DNA of 64,000 nt from Campylobacter concisus (lineage in GTDB: Bacteria > Campylobacterota > Campylobacteria > Campylobacterales > Campylobacteraceae): positions 1-64,000 of the forward strand of contig NZ_CABPVS010000004.1 in assembly GCF_902460845.1 (NCBI RefSeq). The letters run 5' to 3'. Of this stretch, positions 20,566-29,407 are shown one piece after another. The notes beneath the pieces were generated by a model, which saw only the letters and a list, made by a program, of their open reading frames with translations, was not told the DNA's origin and made no database searches. The position numbers and the translations under genes were made by a program. How positions within the stretch are numbered: position 1 is the first letter of the stretch; each line of letters begins with the position of its first letter.

Positions 20566-21264
20566 ATGAAAAAGTTCTTACTTTTAATGGTCGCAATTTT
20601 TGCATTTGGCAATGAAAATTTGCTAGTAAGTGCTGGTGGCGGATATAAAAAGATAGTCGAAGCAGTCGCGCAAAATCTCAAAAAAGATGGCGTAAATATC
20701 GACACTTCTTTTGCGAACATCACAGCTATCATGGCTCAGGCAAAAGAGGGAAAAACTGACGTGATAGTAGGCGATGAGGACTTTTTAAAAAAATCTGATC
20801 TAAAGATCGCTGAGTATGTAAATTTAGGCTCAGGCGCTTTGGTGCTAGCTACCAAAAAAGGTGTAAAAATTGAAAAAGCTGAAGAGCTAAAAGCTCTTTC
20901 TAAGATCGCTATGCCAGATGCTGTAAAGACGGTTTATGGCAAAAGGGCGAATGAATTTATGCAAAAAGCGAATTTAAGCAGCGAGCTAAAGGATAAAATT
21001 TTAGCAGTTGCTGGTGTGCCACAGGTCGTTACATATATATTAAACGGCGAAGTTGATGCTGGATTCATCAACCAAACTGAACTAAATGCACACAAAGATG
21101 AATTTGGTAGTTTTGTCTTGATAGACAAATCGCTTTACGCTCCAGCAAACATCGTGGCTGCGAAGCTTGAAGGATGCGATAAAAAGGCTGATTGTGAGAA
21201 ATTTTTAACTGAGCTAAAAAGCGAGAGATCAAAAGAAATTTACACTAAATTTGGCATAAGATAA
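20566..21264 (+). CDS. ModA/TupA-like periplasmic substrate-binding protein
   Basis: A 232-residue protein with a signal peptide (1-15) and the class of oxyanion-binding fold used for molybdate or tungstate: an N-terminal LLVSAGGGYKKIVEAV, the mid segment NITAIMAQAKEGKTDVIVG, and VPQVVTYILNGEVDAGF (about 147-163). The second-domain LAVAGVPQVVTYI is characteristic of ModA-like proteins. It is followed 8 bases later by a permease but no ATPase. It shares a 125-base divergent promoter region with pncB. Whether it carries molybdate, tungstate or something else cannot be read from the sequence. Confidence 0.8.
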   Translation: MKKFLLLMVAIFAFGNENLLVSAGGGYKKIVEAVAQNLKKDGVNIDTSFANITAIMAQAKEGKTDVIVGDEDFLKKSDLKIAEYVNLGSGALVLATKKGVKIEKAEELKALSKIAMPDAVKTVYGKRANEFMQKANLSSELKDKILAVAGVPQVVTYILNGEVDAGFINQTELNAHKDEFGSFVLIDKSLYAPANIVAAKLEGCDKKADCEKFLTELKSERSKEIYTKFGIR

Positions 21265-21272
21265 GGCTAAAT

Positions 21273-21932
21273 TTGCAAGAGCTCTCTTGGCTATTTGATC
21301 CACTATTTTTAAGTGTAAAGGTCGTTTTGTGCCAAGGGGCTTTGCTTATCGTTTTTGGGCTGGCTTTAGCTTATCTTTTGGCCTTTTATAAAGGTAAACT
21401 TAGAGCCATTTTAGAGATGATCGTAACTTTTCCACTCATCTTTCCGCCCATTGCTACTGGATTTTTACTGCTTTGTCTGCTTGGCAAAAATGGCATCGTC
21501 GGCAAGGCTTTAAATTTAGAAATTATTTTTAGTTTTAAGGCTCTTGTGTTAGCTGCTTTTATAGCTTCGCTACCACTTTTTGTAAAGCCTGTCGCATCTG
21601 CTCTTGGCTCACTTTCAAAAAGCCTAAGTGAAGCAGCATATAGCCTTGGAAAAGATAAATTTCAAACAGCTATTTTCGTGCTCTTCCCATGTGTTGCAAA
21701 AAGCGTAGCAGCGGCTTTTATCTTAGCGATTTCGCGTGGGCTTGGCGAGGTTGGCATAACACTTATACTTGGCGGAAATATAATAGGAAAAACCGACACT
21801 ATCTCGCTTGCCATTTATAATGCCGTATATGATGGTAAAAGCGATGAGGCTCTAGTTTTAAGCCTTGTTTTGGTTGTATTAAGCTTTATTTTGTTTGGGA
21901 TTATAAATTTGCTTGATAAAAGTAAAATTTAA
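21273..21932 (+). CDS. ModB/TupB-like ABC permease
   Basis: A 219-residue inner-membrane permease with about five to six helices and the ABC-coupling loop AAYSLGKDKFQTAIFVLFP (about 123-141) followed by AISRGLGEVGITLILGG, as in ModB. The start is a TTG (21273) after the weak site AAGG; no ATG is available nearby. It pairs with the upstream binding protein. No ATP-binding gene follows: the next feature is tRNA-Sec on the other strand. The partner may be the ModC-type ATPase at 28.5 kb. Confidence 0.82.
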   Translation: MQELSWLFDPLFLSVKVVLCQGALLIVFGLALAYLLAFYKGKLRAILEMIVTFPLIFPPIATGFLLLCLLGKNGIVGKALNLEIIFSFKALVLAAFIASLPLFVKPVASALGSLSKSLSEAAYSLGKDKFQTAIFVLFPCVAKSVAAAFILAISRGLGEVGITLILGGNIIGKTDTISLAIYNAVYDGKSDEALVLSLVLVVLSFILFGIINLLDKSKI

Positions 21933-21941
21933 TACAAAAAA

Positions 21942-22039
21942 TGGCGAGAGGATGAGAGAATCGAACTCCCCACCAGACGGTCAACCGCCCAGTCATCGGG
22001 TTTGAAGCCCGTGAGCATCACCAGATTACTTTATCCTCC
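21942..22039 (-). tRNA. selC: tRNA-Sec (anticodon TCA)
   Basis: The minus strand folds as the selenocysteine tRNA: 5' GGAGGATAAAG, an anticodon stem GGGCTTCAAACCC with TCA at 22003-22005, a very long variable arm (GACTGGGCGGTTGACCGTCT), T arm GGGAGTTCGATTCTC and an encoded CCA. The total is about 98 bases, matching the oversized Sec tRNA. The last acceptor base pairs are ambiguous by one base. It decodes UGA with SelA, SelB and SelD, none of which are in the window. Campylobacters use it for formate dehydrogenase. Confidence 0.93.
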
Positions 22040-22117
22040 GTGCGCGTTATTCTAGCAGATTTAGATAAATTTTAGCCCATTTTCTATAAACTTTTTGAAA
22101 TTACAAAAGGATTTCTA

Positions 22118-22690
22118 ATTTTAAAATTTAGCATTTTTGCATTTTTGGCTCTATTTTTTTGCTCTTGTTCTTCGGTTCTTTCTCCAGCAACTGCACCGCT
22201 AAATGTATATGATGCGTACTCTATTTCACGCGATAAACGTGGTATTTACTCGATCACAAGAGATAAATTTATACAAAGCAAATTGCAAAGCAAAATTTTA
22301 TTTTCAAAAGGGCTTAGCAATATTGATATCGAGATTGAGGTCTTTTACGGAGATGCCTATCTGATAGGACTTGTTGATAGTAAAGAGCTTGAAGATAAGC
22401 TAGTAGAACTAGCCAAAAGTACAGATGGTGTGCGAAAAATTTATACCTATCTTCGTATCAAGAAGCCAGAATATCCATGCGATAGTCTAAAAATTCTTGC
22501 AAACTTAAAACAAAATCTTTTTAAAGATAGTATAGTTGAGGGCACAAATGTGCGTGTTAGCATAGTTGGCTGCGATGTCGTATTTAGTGGCGTAGTTGAT
22601 AGCATTGAGCAAGAAAAACATGCTATTTGGTATGCTAAACATATTGACGGCGTGGCCGATGTCTACTCGTTCATCAAAGTTATCAAATAA
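22118..22690 (+). CDS. BON-domain outer-membrane lipoprotein with a probable ATT start
   Basis: No ATG lies at the beginning. The best ribosome site, AAAAGG (22105-22110), is 7 bases before an ATT codon at 22118. Reading from there gives MLKFSIFAFLALFFCSC, a normal lipoprotein signal with a positive n-region; the TTG at 22145 would leave no charged n-region and a broken signal. The mature part has two BON repeats (GDAYLIGLVDSKE... and CDVVFSGVVDSIE...), each followed by a VRKIYTYLRI or VADVYSFIKV strand. This is the OsmY/DolP arrangement; DolP-type lipoproteins bind anionic phospholipids at the envelope. It is a single gene convergent with the RND gene. Confidence 0.75.
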   Translation: MLKFSIFAFLALFFCSCSSVLSPATAPLNVYDAYSISRDKRGIYSITRDKFIQSKLQSKILFSKGLSNIDIEIEVFYGDAYLIGLVDSKELEDKLVELAKSTDGVRKIYTYLRIKKPEYPCDSLKILANLKQNLFKDSIVEGTNVRVSIVGCDVVFSGVVDSIEQEKHAIWYAKHIDGVADVYSFIKVIK

Positions 22691-22697
22691 ATTTAGC

Positions 22698-25142
22698 TTA
22701 AATATCGCTCTTTTTTACAAAGCTTGCTATTAGACTTGGTAAGATGATTAGCGCGCCAAGAAGCATAAAAACCATAACAAGATCGGTTAGTAAGCCAAAA
22801 TATATGGTTGGAATAAAATTGCTAGTTATCATCACACTAAAGCCAAGAAAAATGGTGAAGGATGTGTAATACATCGCATATCCGATGCTTGCGTGCGCGA
22901 CTTTAATGCTCTCAAAAACGCTTTTTGTAAGCATTTCTTCTTTAAAGCGGTGGATGTAATGGATAATATCATCAACGCCGATACCTATACTAATGGCTGC
23001 GATCGTGATACTCATCACATCAAGCGGAATGCCAAAAAACCCCATCACACCAAAGAGTGTGCAAAGCGGGATTAAATTTGAAACTATTGCAATGGTTGCT
23101 AGCTTTATACTCCTAAAGATAAAGCAAAATATGACAAAAAGTATAGCGACAGTTAGCCCAAAAGTATCAACTTGCGAGCTAAGTAAATTTTGAAGCATAT
23201 TATTATAAAGCACCATCATGCCGGCAACTTCTATGCTTACATTGTCATTTTTAGTAAGCTGTGCTAGCCCTTCTCTAAGCTCCTTTAGAAATAAATTTCG
23301 TCTAAGCTCAGAGTCACTATCGACGATCCTCATACTAAATCTAAGCTCATCATTTTCAACGCTTACATAAGGACTTAATAAGATATTTTTATAATTTTGT
23401 GGCAATTTCTCATACATCGCAGCTAATAAAAAATCATCACTCGTGCCGTTATTTAGCTCTTTTATGGCTTTTATAAGGGTTGCTAGCGAGCTTACATGTC
23501 CGACAAATTTTTGCTCTTTTAAATAGTCGTGAATTTTCTCAGCAACCCTTGTATGATAGCTATTAAACCAGTATTTTGCATCCTTGGCATTGCTTTCAAA
23601 CTCATTTTCAAACTCATCTTGCTCGGTATTTTTATCTTGTTTTTGTTCTTTAAATTTCACTATCACATCAACTGGTATCGTGCCGCCAAGTTTGGTATCA
23701 ATGACTTGCATTCCTTGGCGAATTTCTGTGCTTTCTTTAAAGTAGCCAATGAAGCTATTTTCAACCTTTATCTTGCTGATACCATAAATGCCAAAACAGA
23801 CAACTAGAGCGCAAACTACGTAGATAATCTTTCTTGAGTTTAGAGCTAAATTCGCGCAGTATTTTGCAAATTTAAAGCTATTTTCAAAGGTTCTAATAGG
23901 AGCTAATTTTTCTAAATTTACATTTATTGCACCAAATAGCAAAAACGCAAGCACAAGCGAAACGCTAATGCCAGTACTCATCATAATGCCAAGCATGATA
24001 ACTGGCTTTATGTCAGCACTCATAAGCGAGCTAAAGCCAATAACCGTGGTAAATATCGCCCAAAAAGATGGAGAGAATTTATCACGAAGCGTTAGATAAA
24101 TTAGCTGATTTTGGCTATATTTTGGATGCTTTGCGTAAAATTCTCTATAACTAACGACAAGATGAATCACAGTTGAAATGGTAATGATGAGCTGAAGTGC
24201 GATGTAGTTTGAGCTAATGACCGTCACTTCCCAGTCAAATATACCAAAAATTCCGGTCGTAAAAATGGCACTTATGGCACATATAAACATCGGCAAAACT
24301 ATCCATCTAACCTGCCTGAAAAATAGCCATAAACTAAAGCTAAGAAGAGCAAGTACGCTTAAGCCATAGACCAAAAGATCGCTCTTTATAAAGCCTATCA
24401 TATCATCAGCGATCATATTTGCACCGCCTAAGAATAGCTCGTCATTTGCGTTAAATTTAGCTATGGTTGCTTTTATAGCCTCAAGGTTTTCGTGATCACT
24501 TTTTCTAAGCTCATCTCGGTAGGCTTTAAACTCATAGGCAAGAGCCTCTAGCTTAAGTCGCTCAGCTTGTGTGATCGTACCGTTTGACTCTTTTTGGCTA
24601 AGTAAATTTCTTTCATTTACAAGCTCATTAAATTTCTCATCTTGTTTTAAATTTAGAGCAATCGCTGTTGTTTTTAGATCTTTGCTTATCAAATTTCCGC
24701 TGTAAATCGGACTTTTGGCAAACTCAAACTTTGCTTTTGAAATATTTATATCTTTATCTTGCAGCGTTGGGGTATGATCTAAGATACCAGTAATCCCGCC
24801 TTTTACACTATTTAAAAGCGGAATATTTATTATAGAGATGACGCTATTTACCATATCATTTTTAGCTAGTTCATTGCCTAAATTTTTGGTAAGTTCTAAA
24901 TTTTTAGGTGAAAAAAGATCATCTTTTGGAGTAAAAGCGACCACTAAAAATCCGGGTGAGTCGTAGCGTTTGGCTATCTCTCTATAAGCTTTTAAGTCAG
25001 GATCATGCTCAAGCAGTAGCGTTTCAGCTGACGCATCAACGCTAAGCTTGGTGCTAAGATAGCCAAAAACTACGCTTAAAGCTAAAATTAGAGCAATAAT
25101 AAGCTTGTTTTTGGCAATGATAAATTTAAAAATTTGTCGCAT
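22698..25142 (-). CDS. RND-superfamily (HpnN/MMPL-like) exporter, Mla-linked
   Basis: An 814-residue protein with two halves, each a large periplasmic loop between membrane helix 1 and a block of five helices, 12 helices in all. IGVDDIIHYIHRFKEE (about 748-763) and the sterol-sensing-like blocks are typical of HpnN/MMPL lipid exporters rather than drug pumps. It overlaps the stop of mlaC by one base (TAATG). The trio mlaA-mlaC-RND is conserved in Campylobacter (Cj1371-1373 from memory). A sequon ESNGT lies in the first periplasmic loop (residues near 188). It is a candidate to replace MlaFEDB as the inner-membrane partner of MlaC. Confidence 0.85.
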   Translation of the reverse strand: MRQIFKFIIAKNKLIIALILALSVVFGYLSTKLSVDASAETLLLEHDPDLKAYREIAKRYDSPGFLVVAFTPKDDLFSPKNLELTKNLGNELAKNDMVNSVISIINIPLLNSVKGGITGILDHTPTLQDKDINISKAKFEFAKSPIYSGNLISKDLKTTAIALNLKQDEKFNELVNERNLLSQKESNGTITQAERLKLEALAYEFKAYRDELRKSDHENLEAIKATIAKFNANDELFLGGANMIADDMIGFIKSDLLVYGLSVLALLSFSLWLFFRQVRWIVLPMFICAISAIFTTGIFGIFDWEVTVISSNYIALQLIITISTVIHLVVSYREFYAKHPKYSQNQLIYLTLRDKFSPSFWAIFTTVIGFSSLMSADIKPVIMLGIMMSTGISVSLVLAFLLFGAINVNLEKLAPIRTFENSFKFAKYCANLALNSRKIIYVVCALVVCFGIYGISKIKVENSFIGYFKESTEIRQGMQVIDTKLGGTIPVDVIVKFKEQKQDKNTEQDEFENEFESNAKDAKYWFNSYHTRVAEKIHDYLKEQKFVGHVSSLATLIKAIKELNNGTSDDFLLAAMYEKLPQNYKNILLSPYVSVENDELRFSMRIVDSDSELRRNLFLKELREGLAQLTKNDNVSIEVAGMMVLYNNMLQNLLSSQVDTFGLTVAILFVIFCFIFRSIKLATIAIVSNLIPLCTLFGVMGFFGIPLDVMSITIAAISIGIGVDDIIHYIHRFKEEMLTKSVFESIKVAHASIGYAMYYTSFTIFLGFSVMITSNFIPTIYFGLLTDLVMVFMLLGALIILPSLIASFVKKSDI

Positions 25143-25744
25143 TAAGGGTTGGTTTTATTTTGATCAGGCAAAACAGCTTCATTTAGCTTTTGTAAAAGAG
25201 TATTGAAATCAGCGTTATTTAGCACATCTCCAAACTGACTTCTATAAGTTTGAATGATGCTTACACCAACGATATCAAGATCATAAATGAGCCAACCACG
25301 CTCTTTAGCGTCATAAAATTTATAGACAAATTCGTAGCTCTTGCCATCATTTACAAGCTCAGATGTTAGCCAGTATCTATTTTTTTGAGGTTCGCTCTCG
25401 CCAGTTATATGTATCTCTTGATCTTTGTACCCTAAAAGTTTATCTATGTATGAGCTTTTTAATTTTTGCTCAAATGCTGCGTCAAATTTAGCCTGCTCAT
25501 CGCTACTTAGGCTATTGTAACGTTTGCCAAGGCTTATCTTTGCCATTTGCTTATAGTCAAAAAATGGATCAAGAAGAGCAAAAATTTCTTTTGTCTTTGC
25601 ATTATTGTCTAAATTTGTATCTTTTAAAATTTCAATAACCTTTGTTGTTTTCATCTCTACTTCAGGCTTGATCTGCTCTTTTGAAATAGCAAAAAGGCTA
25701 GTTGTAAAAAGTAAAATCATAGTTAGAATTTTTAAAATTTTCAT
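25142..25744 (-). CDS. mlaC: Periplasmic phospholipid-binding protein MlaC
   Basis: A 200-residue protein with a signal peptide (1-19) and the MlaC/Ttg2D fold pattern: DPFFDYKQMAKISLGKRYN, then FDAAFEQKLKSSYIDKLLGY, then the beta-strands ITGESEPQ, EFVYKFY and WLIYDLDIVGVSIIQTYRSQF. MlaC ferries phospholipid between MlaA in the outer membrane and an inner-membrane machine. It lies 2 bases after mlaA and overlaps the RND gene. Confidence 0.92.
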   Translation of the reverse strand: MKILKILTMILLFTTSLFAISKEQIKPEVEMKTTKVIEILKDTNLDNNAKTKEIFALLDPFFDYKQMAKISLGKRYNSLSSDEQAKFDAAFEQKLKSSYIDKLLGYKDQEIHITGESEPQKNRYWLTSELVNDGKSYEFVYKFYDAKERGWLIYDLDIVGVSIIQTYRSQFGDVLNNADFNTLLQKLNEAVLPDQNKTNP

Positions 25745-25746
25745 AT

Positions 25747-26457
25747 TTACTCCTTGATAAGCTTATCGCGTCTTTGCTCGTAAGCATCGCGTAAAAATGG
25801 ATAAAGATCAATAGCATCTTTTCTTAGTTTTTCATAAGCAATTGGATCTTGTGAAAAGCTATTAAACGCTCTATATGACTTTATGCCAGTTGATAAAAGT
25901 ATAGGGTCAACGTAGCTAATAGGATCAGCAAAATAATCTCCGACCATACCACCAGTATCTCTTAAATTTGATGGTCCAATAAGTGGCCAAACGATATGAA
26001 AACCGCTGCCAAGCCCCCAATATCCAAGCGTTTGTCCAAAATCTTCATCGTGAGCTTTGAGATTGTAGTATTTTGCTCCGTCTGTTAGTCCGCCAAAGCC
26101 AATTATCGTATTTGCTAAAAATCTTAATGTCTCTTCGCCAGCGTTTTGAAATTTAAACTGAAGTAAGTTATTTACAAAGCGAACTGGAAAAAGCAGGTTA
26201 TCAAAGAAATTTGAAACCATTGTTCTAGCTGTTTTTGGCACAACATAGGCATAGCCTTTTGCCACCGGAGTTAGCATATTTACATAGATAAAGTCATTTG
26301 CATGTGTCATCATTCTATTGTAGCCACTAAGCGGGTCAAAAACATCTTTTCTTGCTTCAAATTCAACATCAAATTCGTCGCTTTCGCTATTTGTATTTAT
26401 GTCCGTATTAGCACAGGCTAAAAGCAAACTAAAAAAGATAGAAAGCAAAAATTTCAT
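25747..26457 (-). CDS. mlaA: Outer-membrane lipoprotein MlaA (VacJ)
   Basis: A 236-residue protein with lipobox LLLAC and lipidation at Cys15. Conserved MlaA segments are DPLSGYNRMM (about 41-50), RFVNNLLQ, FLANTIIGFGGL, DFGQTLGYWG and GPSNLRDTGG followed by DPISY. MlaA forms a donut in the inner leaflet of the outer membrane that lets misplaced phospholipid enter the channel. It heads the mlaA-mlaC-RND operon; mlaB, D, E and F are not in this window. Confidence 0.93.
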   Translation of the reverse strand: MKFLLSIFFSLLLACANTDINTNSESDEFDVEFEARKDVFDPLSGYNRMMTHANDFIYVNMLTPVAKGYAYVVPKTARTMVSNFFDNLLFPVRFVNNLLQFKFQNAGEETLRFLANTIIGFGGLTDGAKYYNLKAHDEDFGQTLGYWGLGSGFHIVWPLIGPSNLRDTGGMVGDYFADPISYVDPILLSTGIKSYRAFNSFSQDPIAYEKLRKDAIDLYPFLRDAYEQRRDKLIKE

Positions 26458-26622
26458 ACTAAGCCTTATTTTTATTTATAAAATGTAGCTCGATTTTATC
26501 TTTTAAAAACTTTACAAGAAATTAAGAGAAATTTATAAATTGGCTTAAATCTTTAAGCTTAAGGATTAATATAATTAGATATACTTCACAAATTATTCTC
26601 TAATATAGTAAAGGTAAAAATT

Positions 26623-27405
26623 TTGAAAGCAGATATAAATTTAGAACTATTTTTAGGCGAAGATACACAGGTTTTAGCTAAGCATATTACATTATTAAAG
26701 GCCATAAAAGAGACAAAAAGCATCACAAAAGCAGCAGAACTGGTTGGTATATCATACAAAAATGCTTGGGACTGCCTTGATACGATAAATAACAAAAGTA
26801 GCAAGCCACTTATTATTAGGGCTGATGGAAATAAAAAAAATAGTGGCTCTGAGCTAAGCGAGTATGCCAATAAACTGATAAAAATTTATGATGCCATTCT
26901 TGAGACTCAAAAGGATTTTTTGCAAAAAATTTGTCAAAAAGTAGATTTTGAGGATGTAGATATTATAAATCTTCAAAGAATGAATATGAACTTAAGTGCT
27001 AGAAATCAGCTCTCATGCGAGATTATTGGCATAAACCGCGGTGCGGTAAATTCTCAAATAGTTGCAAAACTAAGTAATGGCTGTACGCTTGAGTCAAACA
27101 TTACAGTCGAGAGTGAGAAAAATTTAGGACTAAAAGTTGGACAAAAAGTTATTTATATTTTTAAAGCTCCAGCTGTTATTTTGGCTAAGGATCTAGATAT
27201 AAAAATAAGCACAAAAAATCAACTAAAAGGCGAAGTGATCGAAGCAAAGATAGGTGCTGTAAATGCTGAAATCACTTTAAAGCTAAGCGATGAGCAGACT
27301 TTAACTGCCATCATCACAAAAGATAGTGCTATCCAGATGAAGATAGGTGTTGGCGATACACTTTTAGCAATAGTAAAATCATCACAAATCATCATAGGAG
27401 TTTAA
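26623..27405 (+). CDS. modE: ModE-family molybdate-responsive regulator
   Basis: A 260-residue protein with a TTG start. Residues 18-75 form a LysR-like winged helix (LLKAIKETKSITKAAELVGISYKNAW, quoted in part: SITKAAELVGISYKNAW), and two TOBE molybdate-binding domains follow (about 127-195 and 197-260), both with the RNQLxxxIxxIxxGAVNxxI pattern. E. coli ModE has the same layout and represses mod genes when molybdate is bound. It is the first gene of the mod operon, ending directly at modA, so it probably regulates itself. Confidence 0.88.
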   Translation: MKADINLELFLGEDTQVLAKHITLLKAIKETKSITKAAELVGISYKNAWDCLDTINNKSSKPLIIRADGNKKNSGSELSEYANKLIKIYDAILETQKDFLQKICQKVDFEDVDIINLQRMNMNLSARNQLSCEIIGINRGAVNSQIVAKLSNGCTLESNITVESEKNLGLKVGQKVIYIFKAPAVILAKDLDIKISTKNQLKGEVIEAKIGAVNAEITLKLSDEQTLTAIITKDSAIQMKIGVGDTLLAIVKSSQIIIGV

Positions 27406-28161
27406 ATGAGAAAAGTTTTTAAATTTTTATGTGTGGCAGCTTTGCTTGCCATAAACGCACTTGGTGCTGAAGTAAATGTATATGCTGCAGCAAATACGAC
27501 ATATGCATTTCCAGAGCTTATAAAAGAGTTTAATAAGCTTCATCCAGATGCTAAAATCAACCTAACTCTTGGCGCAAGTGGCGGTCTTGTTACACAGATA
27601 CAAAACTCAGCTCCAGCTGATATATTCATGGCTGCTGATATGGGCTTTGCTCAAAAAGCTTATGACACAGGATTTGCAGTAGCTGCTCCAAAAGTTTATG
27701 CACAAGGCGCTGTTGCTATTTTTTCTATTAGAAATGTTGATTTCAAAAAAGGTATCGAAGTTGTTCGTGGCTTAAAAGCGATCTCTATCGCAAATCCACA
27801 AACAGCACCGTACGGTAAGGCCAGCATAGAAGCACTTAAAAATGCAAAGCTTTATGACGAAGTAGAAAAAAATATCGTCTATGCTCAAAAAATTTCTGAA
27901 ACTCTATCTCAAGCATTAAGTGCTTCTGATGTAGGTTTTATCGCTGCTAGTGCACTTTTTGATGAGAAAATGTCAAAATACAAAGAGGGCGTTAATTACA
28001 TATTTGTTCCGCAAGAGCTATACACTCCGATCGATCAAGGCATAGTTCTTCTAAAACATGCTGATAAAAATGATGACGCAAAAGCATTTTACGAGTTTAT
28101 CTTGGGTGATAAATCAAGAGAAATTTTTAAGAAATTTGGCTATAACGTCCCAGCTAAATGA
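27406..28161 (+). CDS. modA: Molybdate-binding periplasmic protein
   Basis: A 251-residue protein with a signal peptide (1-20, LGAE). Canonical ModA features are VYAAANTTYAFPELIKEF, NLTLGASGGLVTQIQNSAPADIF with the oxyanion-binding Ser residues, the ANPQTAPYGKASIEAL block and a late DQGIVLLKHA. It delivers molybdate (possibly tungstate) to ModB. The gene begins immediately after modE with no spacer and overlaps the next gene by 4 bases. Confidence 0.93.
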   Translation: MRKVFKFLCVAALLAINALGAEVNVYAAANTTYAFPELIKEFNKLHPDAKINLTLGASGGLVTQIQNSAPADIFMAADMGFAQKAYDTGFAVAAPKVYAQGAVAIFSIRNVDFKKGIEVVRGLKAISIANPQTAPYGKASIEALKNAKLYDEVEKNIVYAQKISETLSQALSASDVGFIAASALFDEKMSKYKEGVNYIFVPQELYTPIDQGIVLLKHADKNDDAKAFYEFILGDKSREIFKKFGYNVPAK

Positions 28162-28553
28162 TAAAAGCAAAGATCGTTGGAATTTTAACCAAAGATGATG
28201 TCAGCTTATTTGAGCTAAAGGGTCTAAATTTAGAGGCGAATTTATTTATGCTAGTCTTAAATGAGGCTAGCAAATTTGCCTTAAATGACGAGATCGGTTT
28301 AGGTTTTAAAAGCTCAGATGTCGTCTTGGCAAAAAATAAACTTGACACTAGCTCGCTTGAAAATGAATTAAAATGCATGGTAGAGGCTATAAATTTTGGT
28401 GAAGTTTTAAGCGTTGTTAGCCTAAAGTGCGATCAAATCCACTTCGAAGCCATCATTTCAAATCACGCTTTAAAAGCATTAAATTTGAGCAAAAATGATA
28501 GTGTTTTTGCCTATATAAAATCTACTAGCATTCATATAAGTACTCAAAAATGA
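28158..28553 (+). CDS. TOBE-domain molybdopterin/molybdate-binding protein
   Basis: A 131-residue cytoplasmic protein between modA and modC, overlapping each by 4 bases. Its second half (VEAINFGEVLSVVSLKCDQ ... SVFAYIKSTSIHIS) is a TOBE domain, and the first half looks like a diverged copy. Campylobacters carry a small gene at this position in mod operons. Such molbindin-like proteins are thought to store or buffer molybdate. The role here is inferred. Confidence 0.7.
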   Translation: MIKAKIVGILTKDDVSLFELKGLNLEANLFMLVLNEASKFALNDEIGLGFKSSDVVLAKNKLDTSSLENELKCMVEAINFGEVLSVVSLKCDQIHFEAIISNHALKALNLSKNDSVFAYIKSTSIHISTQK

Positions 28554-29407
28554 TAGAAATTTCTTGTAAAAAAGAGCTAAATGGCGGCGATGGCAAATTT
28601 ATGCTTGAGGCAGATCTTAGCTTTGAAAATGGCGATTTTGTCGCACTTTACGGAGCAAGTGGTGGCGGAAAGACCACTATTTTAAGGTTGATTGCCGGTT
28701 TTGAAACACCACAAAGCGGATTTATAAAGGTTGGTGATAAAATTTTCTTTGACGATAAGATAAATTTAGCTCCACAAGAACGAAATATCGGCTTTTTATT
28801 TCAAGACTACGCACTTTTTGAAAATATGAATGTCTTTAAAAATTTACTCTTTGCAAAAAATGATCTAGCTCTAGCGAACAAGCTTCTTGATATTTGCGGC
28901 CTAACAAGTCTAAAAAATGCAAAAATTAGCACTCTTTCTGGCGGTCAAAAGCAACGCGTTGCTTTGGCTCGTGCGGTTATGAGAAAGCCTGAAATTTTAC
29001 TACTTGATGAGCCGTTAAGTGCGCTTGATAATGCTATGCGTGAGAAACTTCAAGACTATTTACTAGCACTTCATGATGAGTTTAAGATGAGCATCATTTT
29101 AGTAAGCCATGATATCGCTGAAATTTATAAGCTTTGCAATAAAGTCTTTGTCCTTGAAAATGGAAAAATTTCAAGATCAGGTAGCGCAAGTGAGATATTT
29201 TTAAAGAGTGCAGGATCGCAGAAATTTGCCTTTAATGCTAAAATTTTAGAGATAAAAAAACGTGATGCTATTTACGTGGCAAATGTATTAATAAACCGCC
29301 AAATTTGTGAAGTGGTGCTAAGTAGCAGCGAAGCAATGAATCTAAAATCAGGCGATATGGTAGTAGTTAGCACAAAAGCATTTAGTGTAAATTTGGAAAA
29401 AGCATGA
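28550..29407 (+). CDS. modC: Molybdate ABC transporter ATP-binding protein
   Basis: A 285-residue ABC ATPase. Walker A GASGGGKTT is at residues 35-43; the signature LSGGQKQRVALARAV and Walker B ILLLDEPLSALD follow, then the H-loop SHDIAEI. The last 50 residues are a short, incomplete TOBE-like tail, less than the full C-terminal domain of E. coli ModC. Overlaps with both neighbours (4 bases each) show a tight operon. It may also energise the ATPase-less permease at 21.3 kb. Confidence 0.92.
   Translation: MIEISCKKELNGGDGKFMLEADLSFENGDFVALYGASGGGKTTILRLIAGFETPQSGFIKVGDKIFFDDKINLAPQERNIGFLFQDYALFENMNVFKNLLFAKNDLALANKLLDICGLTSLKNAKISTLSGGQKQRVALARAVMRKPEILLLDEPLSALDNAMREKLQDYLLALHDEFKMSIILVSHDIAEIYKLCNKVFVLENGKISRSGSASEIFLKSAGSQKFAFNAKILEIKKRDAIYVANVLINRQICEVVLSSSEAMNLKSGDMVVVSTKAFSVNLEKA

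Noticed and set aside
20441-20605. Upstream extension of pncB by 55 codons
   Set aside because: No ribosome site, hydrophobic unlike NAPRTase, and it covers the divergent promoter of the ModA-like gene.
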